From Desulfobulbaceae bacterium UBA2273 (GTDB lineage: Bacteria > Desulfobacterota > Desulfobulbia > Desulfobulbales > Desulfurivibrionaceae), in assembly GCA_002347095.1 (NCBI GenBank), contig DDWZ01000015.1, positions 71,562 to 135,561 on the forward strand: a stretch of DNA of 64,000 nt, in the 5' to 3' direction. The notes below the pieces were generated by a model. The model worked only from the letters and a program-made list of their open reading frames with translations, was not told the DNA's origin and searched no databases. This document shows positions 15,888 through 22,950 of this stretch, piece after piece. The number at the start of each line of letters is the position of its first letter. The first letter of the stretch is position 1. Made by a program: the position numbers and the translations under genes.

Positions 15888-17699
15888 TTATCCGAGGACA
15901 TCAGGTGGTTTCGGCTTGAGGGACTTGAGGTGGATTATTTCTTCAAGTTTTTTAATACTGTCGATTTTTTCCTTAATCAGATGGATGACGCTTACGGTTG
16001 TGCTGACAGTCATTGTTTCAAGAAATTCAGTTGATCTGAAACTATCAGATGAAAGAACGAGAAAATCATGACTGAGGACAACAAACGTGTATCCGAAAAT
16101 TCGGTATATATGATAGTGAGGATATCCGTTCTTAAGTGCAGTGCCAAACCTATTGAGCAGAACATTCCCTTTGTCCCATCCGTTTTGACGATTGAAGGCT
16201 TCAAGATTTTCAAGAATGATGACCGTCGCAAAGTGGTATTCATGGCTATGCTGATTAATTTGCAGAATTGATTCCAGCGCCCAGTGATTGCTTAGACCGG
16301 TTAGCTGATCCTTGAGATAGTAGGCGAATCGCTCCTCCTCGATCTCTGTTTTTGGGAGTTGATTAAAGGATTTAATAGTGACATCACGAAGTACAGTGCT
16401 TGCTGCATCAACTACTTCAGGGTCAAACTGAAAGCCTTTTTGTGATTCGATTTCTTTAAGGGCATCTGCGACCTTTTTTCGAGGCTTATAAATGCGGTCG
16501 GTAGTCATTGCGTCAAACGCATCCGCAACAATCATAATGCGTGCAAGAGGATGTATTTGTTCTCCGGAAAGTCCATCTGGATATCCCTTGCCGTCGTAAC
16601 GTTCGTGGTGTTGATGGATAATGTCACTCAGTTCATGATACGCATCAACTTTGGAAAGTAATTCGTAGCCAGCCGTAAGATGGGAGTGAATCAACTCTTT
16701 TTCGACGGGGTTAAGATTCCCCGGTTTGAGCAAGATAGAATCAGGGATCGCGATCTTGCCGACATCGTGCAATACTGCAGCCTCATGGATTTTGTTGACG
16801 TTCGATTCGTCATAAGAGAGGGCACTGGCGATCATCTCGCAGTATTGTGAGACCCGCTGAGAATGACCCGCAGTATATGAATCGCGTTTATCAATCAGGT
16901 CAACAATGAGTGAAATCATACTCCGGTAGTTTTTGATTTTTTCAATTTCTTTGGCGTGTAATTCAAGCACCTTTTTTCGAATAATCCTGAATGCAACGAT
17001 GATCGCTCCTGTTCCTAAAAACCAAATCAAGCTTAACCAACCATAGGTATGAAATAGTATCTCTCGCGTCATTTCGGTAAATGGTTTCAAGGGGACAGCA
17101 ATATCGATACCGCCGGCTATTTCACCAATCTTGTTTTCGGGAGCTTTATGGCATTTCAGGCAGTATTCTTCCGTGACTCTTGGAATCAACATGCGTAGAG
17201 ATATGCCGCTTTCTTTCTTTTCTAATTCATAAAAATTTGTTTTTGTCCGATTAGCGCTGAGATAATTGAGAGCTTTTGTTTCCCATGCATCGGCCAAATT
17301 ATCTGCATTAAGTGGTTTGAGGGAGGTGATTCCTGTCTTTTCTCCGAACATTGGACCGTAATTTTCGATCATTTGCCTTAAAACATACGAAGAGTTCATT
17401 AAAGTCAGATGTTGACCGGAGGAAGTTTGTATGTCTCGTTCTGGAATATGGGAGAGGTAAGGATTGGGCGGAGTTTTGTCTGTGACAGGGACATAGACGC
17501 CGCCGTGCGAAATGACCCAACTCCTGACAGCAAGATCTTTGTTGAGAGCCGTTACCGCAGTATTTTTTGCCAGTGCTATAATTTGCTTGTTTTGATCATT
17601 CCAGTAAAAGAGGGCGGCTATCGCCACTAAAAAAGTCCAGGCAACTAGTGCAATAAACAATAAACGGCGATAGGTTGAAATGATTGCTGGCTCTTCCAT
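15888..17699 (-). CDS. heme-sensor HD-GYP phosphodiesterase with degenerate GGDEF
   Basis: This is a 603-aa membrane signalling enzyme. After one TM (~13-32) comes a periplasmic Tll0287-like (DUF3365) domain with a c-type heme motif CLKCH (180-184), then a second TM (~221-241). The HD-GYP domain is complete (HDVGK 311-315; HHERYDGKGYPDGL 364-377), so cyclic-di-GMP hydrolysis is expected. The C-terminal part begins LKDQLTGLSNHWALE like a GGDEF domain, but the active-site loop is replaced by FGYTF, so it should not make cyclic-di-GMP. Heme attachment implies export and redox or gas sensing. It shares its sensor type with the two kinases near 23 and 30 kb. Confidence 0.87.
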   Translation of the reverse strand: MEEPAIISTYRRLLFIALVAWTFLVAIAALFYWNDQNKQIIALAKNTAVTALNKDLAVRSWVISHGGVYVPVTDKTPPNPYLSHIPERDIQTSSGQHLTLMNSSYVLRQMIENYGPMFGEKTGITSLKPLNADNLADAWETKALNYLSANRTKTNFYELEKKESGISLRMLIPRVTEEYCLKCHKAPENKIGEIAGGIDIAVPLKPFTEMTREILFHTYGWLSLIWFLGTGAIIVAFRIIRKKVLELHAKEIEKIKNYRSMISLIVDLIDKRDSYTAGHSQRVSQYCEMIASALSYDESNVNKIHEAAVLHDVGKIAIPDSILLKPGNLNPVEKELIHSHLTAGYELLSKVDAYHELSDIIHQHHERYDGKGYPDGLSGEQIHPLARIMIVADAFDAMTTDRIYKPRKKVADALKEIESQKGFQFDPEVVDAASTVLRDVTIKSFNQLPKTEIEEERFAYYLKDQLTGLSNHWALESILQINQHSHEYHFATVIILENLEAFNRQNGWDKGNVLLNRFGTALKNGYPHYHIYRIFGYTFVVLSHDFLVLSSDSFRSTEFLETMTVSTTVSVIHLIKEKIDSIKKLEEIIHLKSLKPKPPDVLG

Positions 17700-17930
17700 C
17701 TCAAATCCTAGATTGCAAGGTGCAAATACAACTCTCGGTTATGTGCTGAAAAACAATTCATTAGCAGGTTGATGTCGGTCGGAAGTAGTTGACACTCTCA
17801 TCATGCAATCTTTTAAAATATAAAAGCGAATGTAAACATCCCCAAATCAGTGCCATCCAGAAATAGAGGTTTCCGAGTGATTTTTGCAGATTCTTTTTGC
17901 CATGACTTGCTCCTCACTGTTTCGTTAAAA

Positions 17931-19061
17931 TTAACAGATTGGAGCGGAGATCTTTCGCTTGAACCCCTGTCCAGTTTTTCCGGACCAGCTCTGGTTATAG
18001 CCGTCTTGCTGGTGGGCCTTCTTGAAGGTCTTGTTTTTGTACATGGCCAGATCTGCCCGGCGCAGCAAATCGTCAATGGAACAGGGAGCCAGATGCTCGT
18101 AGCGGCCCACCCCGACACTGAGAGACAACTGGTATTGTCGGTTTGTTATCCTGTTGGTTTTTTTGACGGTTTTGCTCAGACGGCCGAGAATGATTTCCTC
18201 GTTGCCTAGCGCCGAGTTGTCCGTGCAGAGGATGACAAATTCGTCCCCACCAATTCTGCCGACAACATCGGCCAGACGAAAGGTGTCGCGGAGCAGGATC
18301 GCGGTTTCGACCAAGGCCTGATCTCCCACGGAGTGCCCCAGAGTGTCGTTGATCCATTTCATTTTGTCAAGATCGACATAGATCAGCAGGAGGTCGGTTT
18401 TGTCGCGTGCGCTGCGCTTAATCAGTTGGTCGGCCAGGGTCATGAAGCCCCGGCGGTTGTAAAGGCCAGTGAGCTCGTCGGTCAGGGCGGATTCCCGCAG
18501 CTTTTCTTCCATTTTCCGGTCTTCGGAGATATCGGCGAAGGCGACCACGGCACCCAGGTTTTCATAGTCTTCATGAATCGGGGTGGCGGTGTAGCGGACC
18601 GGAAAACTAGCCCCGTTTTTTCGCCAGAAGGTTTCGGTGCCCTTGAGGAGGGGGCCTCCCTTGCAGCATGCGCAGATCGGACATTCTTCACAGGGGTACA
18701 GCTCTCCATCCTGCCTGTGAAGGTGGATTGTTTCATGCAGGGTGCTGCCCAATAATTCATGCTGTTCATAGCCAAGCATGGTAAGAGCTGCCGGGTTGAC
18801 AAAGGTGACGCGGTTTTGACTGTCAAGGCCAAAGATTCCCTCGCCAATGGCGTTGAGGATGCGCTTCTGCTGGCGGTGCAACAGTTCAAGCTCCAAGGTC
18901 CGCTCCTTAATCTTCTTTCCCAAATTGCAATAGAGATCAAGATATCTGGCGGTGGCATACTCGTTCTCTTCTTTGGTCAGCAGAAGCTCGTTGCCGAGTT
19001 GGCGGACCTGTGTTTCAAGTTCCTGAATGCGCTGGTCAATATCCGAGCCGCTGTTGCTCAT
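17931..19061 (-). CDS. PAS-GGDEF diguanylate cyclase
   Basis: This is a 376-aa soluble protein: an N-terminal coiled coil (~1-65), a PAS domain (~68-190) with an unusual Cys cluster YPCEECPICACC, and a GGDEF domain with intact active site RIGGDEFVILC and the start TDELTGLYNRRGF. The I-site RxxD is not obvious. It should make cyclic-di-GMP. The ATG overlaps the stop of the upstream HDOD gene as ATGA, so the two are translated together. The tail after AHQQDGYNQSW is not part of the domain and may be rearranged sequence. Confidence 0.9.
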   Translation of the reverse strand: MSNSGSDIDQRIQELETQVRQLGNELLLTKEENEYATARYLDLYCNLGKKIKERTLELELLHRQQKRILNAIGEGIFGLDSQNRVTFVNPAALTMLGYEQHELLGSTLHETIHLHRQDGELYPCEECPICACCKGGPLLKGTETFWRKNGASFPVRYTATPIHEDYENLGAVVAFADISEDRKMEEKLRESALTDELTGLYNRRGFMTLADQLIKRSARDKTDLLLIYVDLDKMKWINDTLGHSVGDQALVETAILLRDTFRLADVVGRIGGDEFVILCTDNSALGNEEIILGRLSKTVKKTNRITNRQYQLSLSVGVGRYEHLAPCSIDDLLRRADLAMYKNKTFKKAHQQDGYNQSWSGKTGQGFKRKISAPIC

Positions 19062-19951
19062 GCAGTTAGATATCCTTTCCGCTCATCTTTTTTCAGTTCT
19101 TCCAAGACCAGCTCAACAATGGCGTGCAATGCGTGCCACTGCAGACCAAGATCCATGACATACTGCTGCAATATCTCTCGATCGGGAAGCGGCATGGCAA
19201 CATAGCCATATCCCTGCTCAAGCATGAGATAATCGGAGATGAAGATGGTTTTGACAAACAGGCGGTACTCTTCCCGGGCTCCACCAGGGTTATGATGAAA
19301 GCCTATGCCATCGATGAGTTCCGCAGGAAAATTCCAGTTCTCGGCCAGACTCTTGCCAACCAAACCATGGTCATAGCCAAAGAGAGAAACCTCACCATCG
19401 GACAGGGACTGGGGTGTGTCCTTCAAACTCTGTAGCATCTGGATAAAATCCTTATGCAAAAGTTGGTCTTCGACAATAACCCCGATGTCATGCATCAGCC
19501 CGGCGGCATAGGCCTTATTTCCCTTCTCGCCGAATTCATGGCGGTAAATAGTCTTGGCAAGAAGGGCTACAGCCAGATTATGCCGCCATAACTGCAAACG
19601 GGAATATCCAAAGACGGGTGTGCCGTTATGGTAGATTTCACTCATTTTCTGGGTGAGAACGATTTCCTTGAGCGTGTCAAAACCTATCCAGATCAAGGCC
19701 TGCTGGATGTCGTCGATGGTTTGGGCTGTGGCGTAGTTAGATGAATTGGCAACCCGAAGAATCTTGGCCGTCAGCGGCGGGTCAAGCTCAATGAGCCGGA
19801 TGAGATCAGAGGAGATGGCGGCAGGATTGCTGATAAGAGACAATATCCCGCCCACCGTCTCTTTAATGGATGCAATACTCGATATTTCAACGAGATTCAG
19901 TAACATTGACAGGGAAACATCAAGTTTTGTCGTGACAGCCACAAGAGCCAA
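19058..19951 (-). CDS. HDOD-domain signalling protein
   Basis: This 297-aa protein consists of one HDOD domain, a degenerate HD domain linked to signal transduction, with PPLTAKILRVANSSNYA, the LMHDIGVIVEDQLL segment and SLFGYDHGLVGKSLAENWNFP. HDOD proteins usually regulate kinases or second-messenger enzymes without hydrolase activity. Here it is coupled by a 4-base overlap to the GGDEF gene, which it may control. A short leader of ~30 residues precedes the domain. Confidence 0.85.
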   Translation of the reverse strand: MALVAVTTKLDVSLSMLLNLVEISSIASIKETVGGILSLISNPAAISSDLIRLIELDPPLTAKILRVANSSNYATAQTIDDIQQALIWIGFDTLKEIVLTQKMSEIYHNGTPVFGYSRLQLWRHNLAVALLAKTIYRHEFGEKGNKAYAAGLMHDIGVIVEDQLLHKDFIQMLQSLKDTPQSLSDGEVSLFGYDHGLVGKSLAENWNFPAELIDGIGFHHNPGGAREEYRLFVKTIFISDYLMLEQGYGYVAMPLPDREILQQYVMDLGLQWHALHAIVELVLEELKKDERKGYLTA

Positions 19952-20151
19952 CCTTATCTGTGAAAATTGTATGACCTTCCCATGCCAATTAAACCAGTTG
20001 AGGTTTGGTGATTTCGGTTTGTTGACGCCGGGAACCTGCTGGTAAAAATTCTTCCGGTGTCAAATTGGTGGAACCTCAGTTTACCTCCGCAGTTTTACAA
20101 GGGCGTATCATCACCTGCTCTGCCAGAAACATATCTTGCTAACAAAGGAGG

Positions 20152-20201
20152 AAATGCTCTTTTGCCCCTCCTTTTGATGGGGAGCGACAAAAGAGCATTT
20201 T
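20152..20201 (-). terminator. strong hairpin after the Usp-PSE operon
   Basis: AAATGCTCTTTTG pairs with CAAAAGAGCATTT around a loop that itself contains CCCCTCC/GGGGAG pairs. It lies 28 bases past the last gene of the operon and is the obvious end of that transcript. Confidence 0.75.
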
Positions 20202-20228
20202 GCTGTAAAATATCCTTCCGGGCACCCG

Positions 20229-20714
20229 TTAGGGCGCCGGATTATTCAGGGGCAGCACCATATCTGGGCGCACGGGACTGCGAAATTCATCTTCCCGTAC
20301 CAGATACATGGAGCAGTTCGCCTCTTTTGCTATCACTCTTGCGGCATCGCGGACAACCTCCAGCCCTCGCCGGAAGGGATGGCTCATGATGAGCAGATCA
20401 TAGTCTCCCTTGGCAAGTTCCCTCACTATTTCATCGGTCACTCGCCCGGTGGCGGACTTGACTTCGCAGTCCAGGGAACAACGGGTGCGAAAGGTGGCTA
20501 TGCTGTCCATTTCGCTGACCAGTTCATCATCCCGGACATACTCCAGAAAATCCGCGCGCGAGTCGCTGCCTGACAGCCAGTCGTGCCCTGTATAGTCATT
20601 CCAGGTGGTATCCAGAACGAACAGGGCCGTAAGCTGGGCCTGTTTTTCGGCGGCGAAGGTGATCGCCTTGTCCATGGTTCGCTTCGATGGGTCTAAGGCC
20701 AGTAGTATTTTCAT
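20229..20714 (-). CDS. universal stress protein (UspA family), operon end
   Basis: This 161-aa UspA-fold protein begins MKILLALDPSKRTMDKAI and has the late strand DLLIMSHPFRRGLEVVRDAA. The ATP-binding G-2x-G-9x-G-S/T motif is not intact, so it may be a non-ATP-binding type. Its ATG directly follows the stop of the lipoyl-like gene with no gap. It is the second Usp gene of the four-gene operon around the PSE exporter and differs clearly from the first, so the pair is not a recent duplication. Usp proteins are often bound to transporters as regulators, which fits here (inference). Confidence 0.8.
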   Translation of the reverse strand: MKILLALDPSKRTMDKAITFAAEKQAQLTALFVLDTTWNDYTGHDWLSGSDSRADFLEYVRDDELVSEMDSIATFRTRCSLDCEVKSATGRVTDEIVRELAKGDYDLLIMSHPFRRGLEVVRDAARVIAKEANCSMYLVREDEFRSPVRPDMVLPLNNPAP

Positions 20715-21086
20715 TTAGGGGAGGGTTCCTTTTTCGTGTTGGAGCACCATAATCTCATCCTTGCCTTTTTTTACCTTGTCTTCGGGCTTGGCGCTTACGG
20801 ACAAGATCTTTCCATTGGTGACAGCCTTGTATTTTTTAGGTTCTGGCTTGCCCTTCAGTTCAAGGGAATACAACAAATCTCCCTTGGCCACCTCGTCCCC
20901 GGCCTGGACCGCGACGGCGACGACCTTCCCGGCAGCAGGCGCTTTAATGCTGACACTGGGAATGATATAGGCCATGTAGAAGAGAATCGAAGCCACGAGC
21001 AGACCCACAAAAAACATGCCGGCCATATCTTCATGACGATCGGTTTTAAAGACGGTCATCTTGGTATTTTTCTTTGGTTCAGACAT
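20715..21086 (-). CDS. membrane-anchored biotinyl/lipoyl-like domain protein
   Basis: This 123-aa protein has a short cytoplasmic start, one TM helix (MFFVGLLVASILFYMAYII) and a hammerhead domain with the duplicated biotinyl/lipoyl pattern (APAAGKVVAVAVQAGDEVAKG, then TNGKILSVSAKPEDKVKKG). The modified Lys of the usual EAMKM turn is missing (LELKGKPEPKKYKA), so it is probably not biotinylated or lipoylated. The domain is likely to face the periplasm, like the hairpin-less relatives of membrane-fusion proteins. It sits 11 bases after the PSE exporter gene, suggesting a dedicated accessory subunit. I know of no assigned function. Confidence 0.72.
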   Translation of the reverse strand: MSEPKKNTKMTVFKTDRHEDMAGMFFVGLLVASILFYMAYIIPSVSIKAPAAGKVVAVAVQAGDEVAKGDLLYSLELKGKPEPKKYKAVTNGKILSVSAKPEDKVKKGKDEIMVLQHEKGTLP

Positions 21087-21097
21087 GAAATCTCTCC

Positions 21098-22207
21098 TTA
21101 AAAGTTAGCTTCTTTTGCGACAAAGAGCAAAACCACCACCAGGGCCAGGACATACTTGAAGGCTCCGGCCATCAAACCAACCTTGAGCGGCGCACCGCCA
21201 GCGGCCCTGAGCTCACGGATATCGATGTAGGCGCCCTGACCGACCAGGCCTAATCCGAAGATCCAGCTCATTACCTGACGCATGAGATGAATGGTCTCGG
21301 ACCCTTCCGCGCCCAGCATTCCCAGAGAGGAAAGAGCGGTCATGCCAAAGAAGCCGAAGATGAAGATAGGGAATTTATCTCTTATGATTCTCACCAGGGA
21401 AGTTTGTTCGGTTTGGGCCTCGGCGCGCCAGTACCACATGGTGATGAAGAAGACCACAAAAGGAATGGAAATTACGCGAACCACGTTCCAGATTTCGCCA
21501 TAGGCCACGGCGGTGCCCGGAGCAATATTGGGATTGTAGGCCAGGCAGGTGGCCAATACCTGGCCGGAATTGAGAATGCCCGTGCCGACCCAGGCGCCGA
21601 ACTGGTAGTCGGTGAGGTTCAGCATATGGCCGATGGCCGGGGAAATGAACATGGTAAAGATGCCGAAGCCGAGAATCGTGGCAATGGCCAAGGCCACATC
21701 CGCCGGCTTGGCGCGTACGGCAGGGGTTGTGGCCACGGCCGCGGAAACGCCGCACACCCCGCAGGATGCGGCCATGACGCCGATCAGGGAGCGATCCATT
21801 TTCTGGCGTCCTCCGTACCAGAGAACAAAAAGGATGGTGCCGAAGACAAAGGAAAAGATCAGGGTTATGGCTATGCCGCCAACCTTGAACAACCCCTGGA
21901 TGGTGTACAGCGAACCCAGCATCATGACGCCTGATTTAATGAACAGACGCGTGGTGCGGAAGCCTTCCGCCGCCCAGTCGGGAATCTTTCCGGACCACAG
22001 GACATTTCGATACAGCATGCCGGTGAGGATGGCCAAAAGGATGTAGTTCAGGCTCAGCACCTTAACCAGCCAGCCTTTCTGGCCCATGACCACCGCTTCT
22101 GCCATCCATGGTTCCACATAGATGCGCAGGATGTAGAGGGTAAACACCATAAACGCGAGACCGGGAATGATGGCCATTACCTTGGCCATGCCATGTTTCT
22201 CTTCCAT
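21098..22207 (-). CDS. YeiH-family putative sulfate/anion exporter (PSE)
   Basis: This 369-aa membrane protein has about ten hydrophobic helices and the family signature MAASCGVCGVSAAVATTPAVRAK in the middle (~145-168). The same motif occurs in the 604-aa protein of this island, but the size here is normal for the family. It is the second gene of a tight operon: 10 bases after the first UspA, 11 before the lipoyl-like gene. The proposed substrate is sulfate or a related anion such as sulfite; the sequence does not decide this. The ATG follows AGGAGG. Confidence 0.87.
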   Translation of the reverse strand: MEEKHGMAKVMAIIPGLAFMVFTLYILRIYVEPWMAEAVVMGQKGWLVKVLSLNYILLAILTGMLYRNVLWSGKIPDWAAEGFRTTRLFIKSGVMMLGSLYTIQGLFKVGGIAITLIFSFVFGTILFVLWYGGRQKMDRSLIGVMAASCGVCGVSAAVATTPAVRAKPADVALAIATILGFGIFTMFISPAIGHMLNLTDYQFGAWVGTGILNSGQVLATCLAYNPNIAPGTAVAYGEIWNVVRVISIPFVVFFITMWYWRAEAQTEQTSLVRIIRDKFPIFIFGFFGMTALSSLGMLGAEGSETIHLMRQVMSWIFGLGLVGQGAYIDIRELRAAGGAPLKVGLMAGAFKYVLALVVVLLFVAKEANF

Positions 22208-22217
22208 AATTCCTCCT

Positions 22218-22634
22218 TTACTTTATGACGAGAACATGACAGGTCGCATGCTCCACAATTTTTGATGAGACGCTGCCGAGAAAAAACCTTGTGGCGCCGT
22301 GCCTGCCGTGCGAACCGACAACGATCATGTCGGCTCCGATTACCTTTGCCGCATCCAGGATTTCTTCCGCCGGATGACCATGCTTGATCACGATCCCGGC
22401 CTTGAGCCCCTTTTCTGCCAGTTGGTTGGTCACTTTTTTCATCGCGCCTTCCGCCTCGGAAAAAAGAGAATCCGTTATCAGCGTGCATTCGCTGTCGGAC
22501 ACCTCAGTAAGGCACAGGTCTGGAGCGACAGTCATAATGGTGAGTTCCGCTCCCAGCTTCTCCGCCATTCGACTAGCCTCATGCAATGCCTTGTCCGCTT
22601 GAGCGGACCCATCATGGGCAACCAGAATCCTCAT
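22218..22634 (-). CDS. universal stress protein (UspA family), operon start
   Basis: This is a 138-aa UspA protein. It has MRILVAHDGSAQADKALHEA at the start, GHPAEEILDAAKVIGADMIV in the middle and the full ATP-binding signature VGSHGRHGATRFFLGSVSSKI near the end, so ATP binding is expected. The chosen ATG has AAGGAGATC upstream; a longer reading frame lacks a ribosome site. It leads the operon with the PSE exporter, the lipoyl-like protein and a second UspA. Confidence 0.9.
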   Translation of the reverse strand: MRILVAHDGSAQADKALHEASRMAEKLGAELTIMTVAPDLCLTEVSDSECTLITDSLFSEAEGAMKKVTNQLAEKGLKAGIVIKHGHPAEEILDAAKVIGADMIVVGSHGRHGATRFFLGSVSSKIVEHATCHVLVIK

Positions 22635-22832
22635 TATAGATCTCCTTTTTGTTATGAATTCATCTCTCGCTCTTTCCTGACGAGCGTGGCTGAGTACACA
22701 CGACCTATAAGCAAGAACAGTGCCGGGCTCCAATAATCAGGGGTGAAAGTTTAAAATGCAGTAAAAACAATTAGTTGCAAGCGTGCGGCCCTGTCGGTCT
22801 TGCCGCGAAAACGGGCAGTACACCCATAAAGT

Positions 22833-22891
22833 GCATCCTTTGGTATTCAGTGAATCCTGTAGTTGACACTTGGCGTGAGCGGAGATATTAT
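22833..22891 (+). promoter_or_regulatory. dispersed repeat copy B with near-consensus promoter
   Basis: The first 37 bases are the same pattern as the repeat at 15.5 kb (GCATCCTTTGGTAT-N-CAGTG-N8-AGTTGACAC). The TTGACA within it (22863-22868) is followed after exactly 17 bases by TATTAT, an almost perfect sigma-70 promoter 60 bases before the heme histidine kinase start. The -10 is not part of the repeat, so the promoter appears to be built on a mobile-element end. Confidence 0.65.
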
Positions 22892-22950
22892 ATGGACCAT
22901 GGCGACGACACGTCATGGAAAAACCTTCTGATCATCACAGGGGATGGCAA

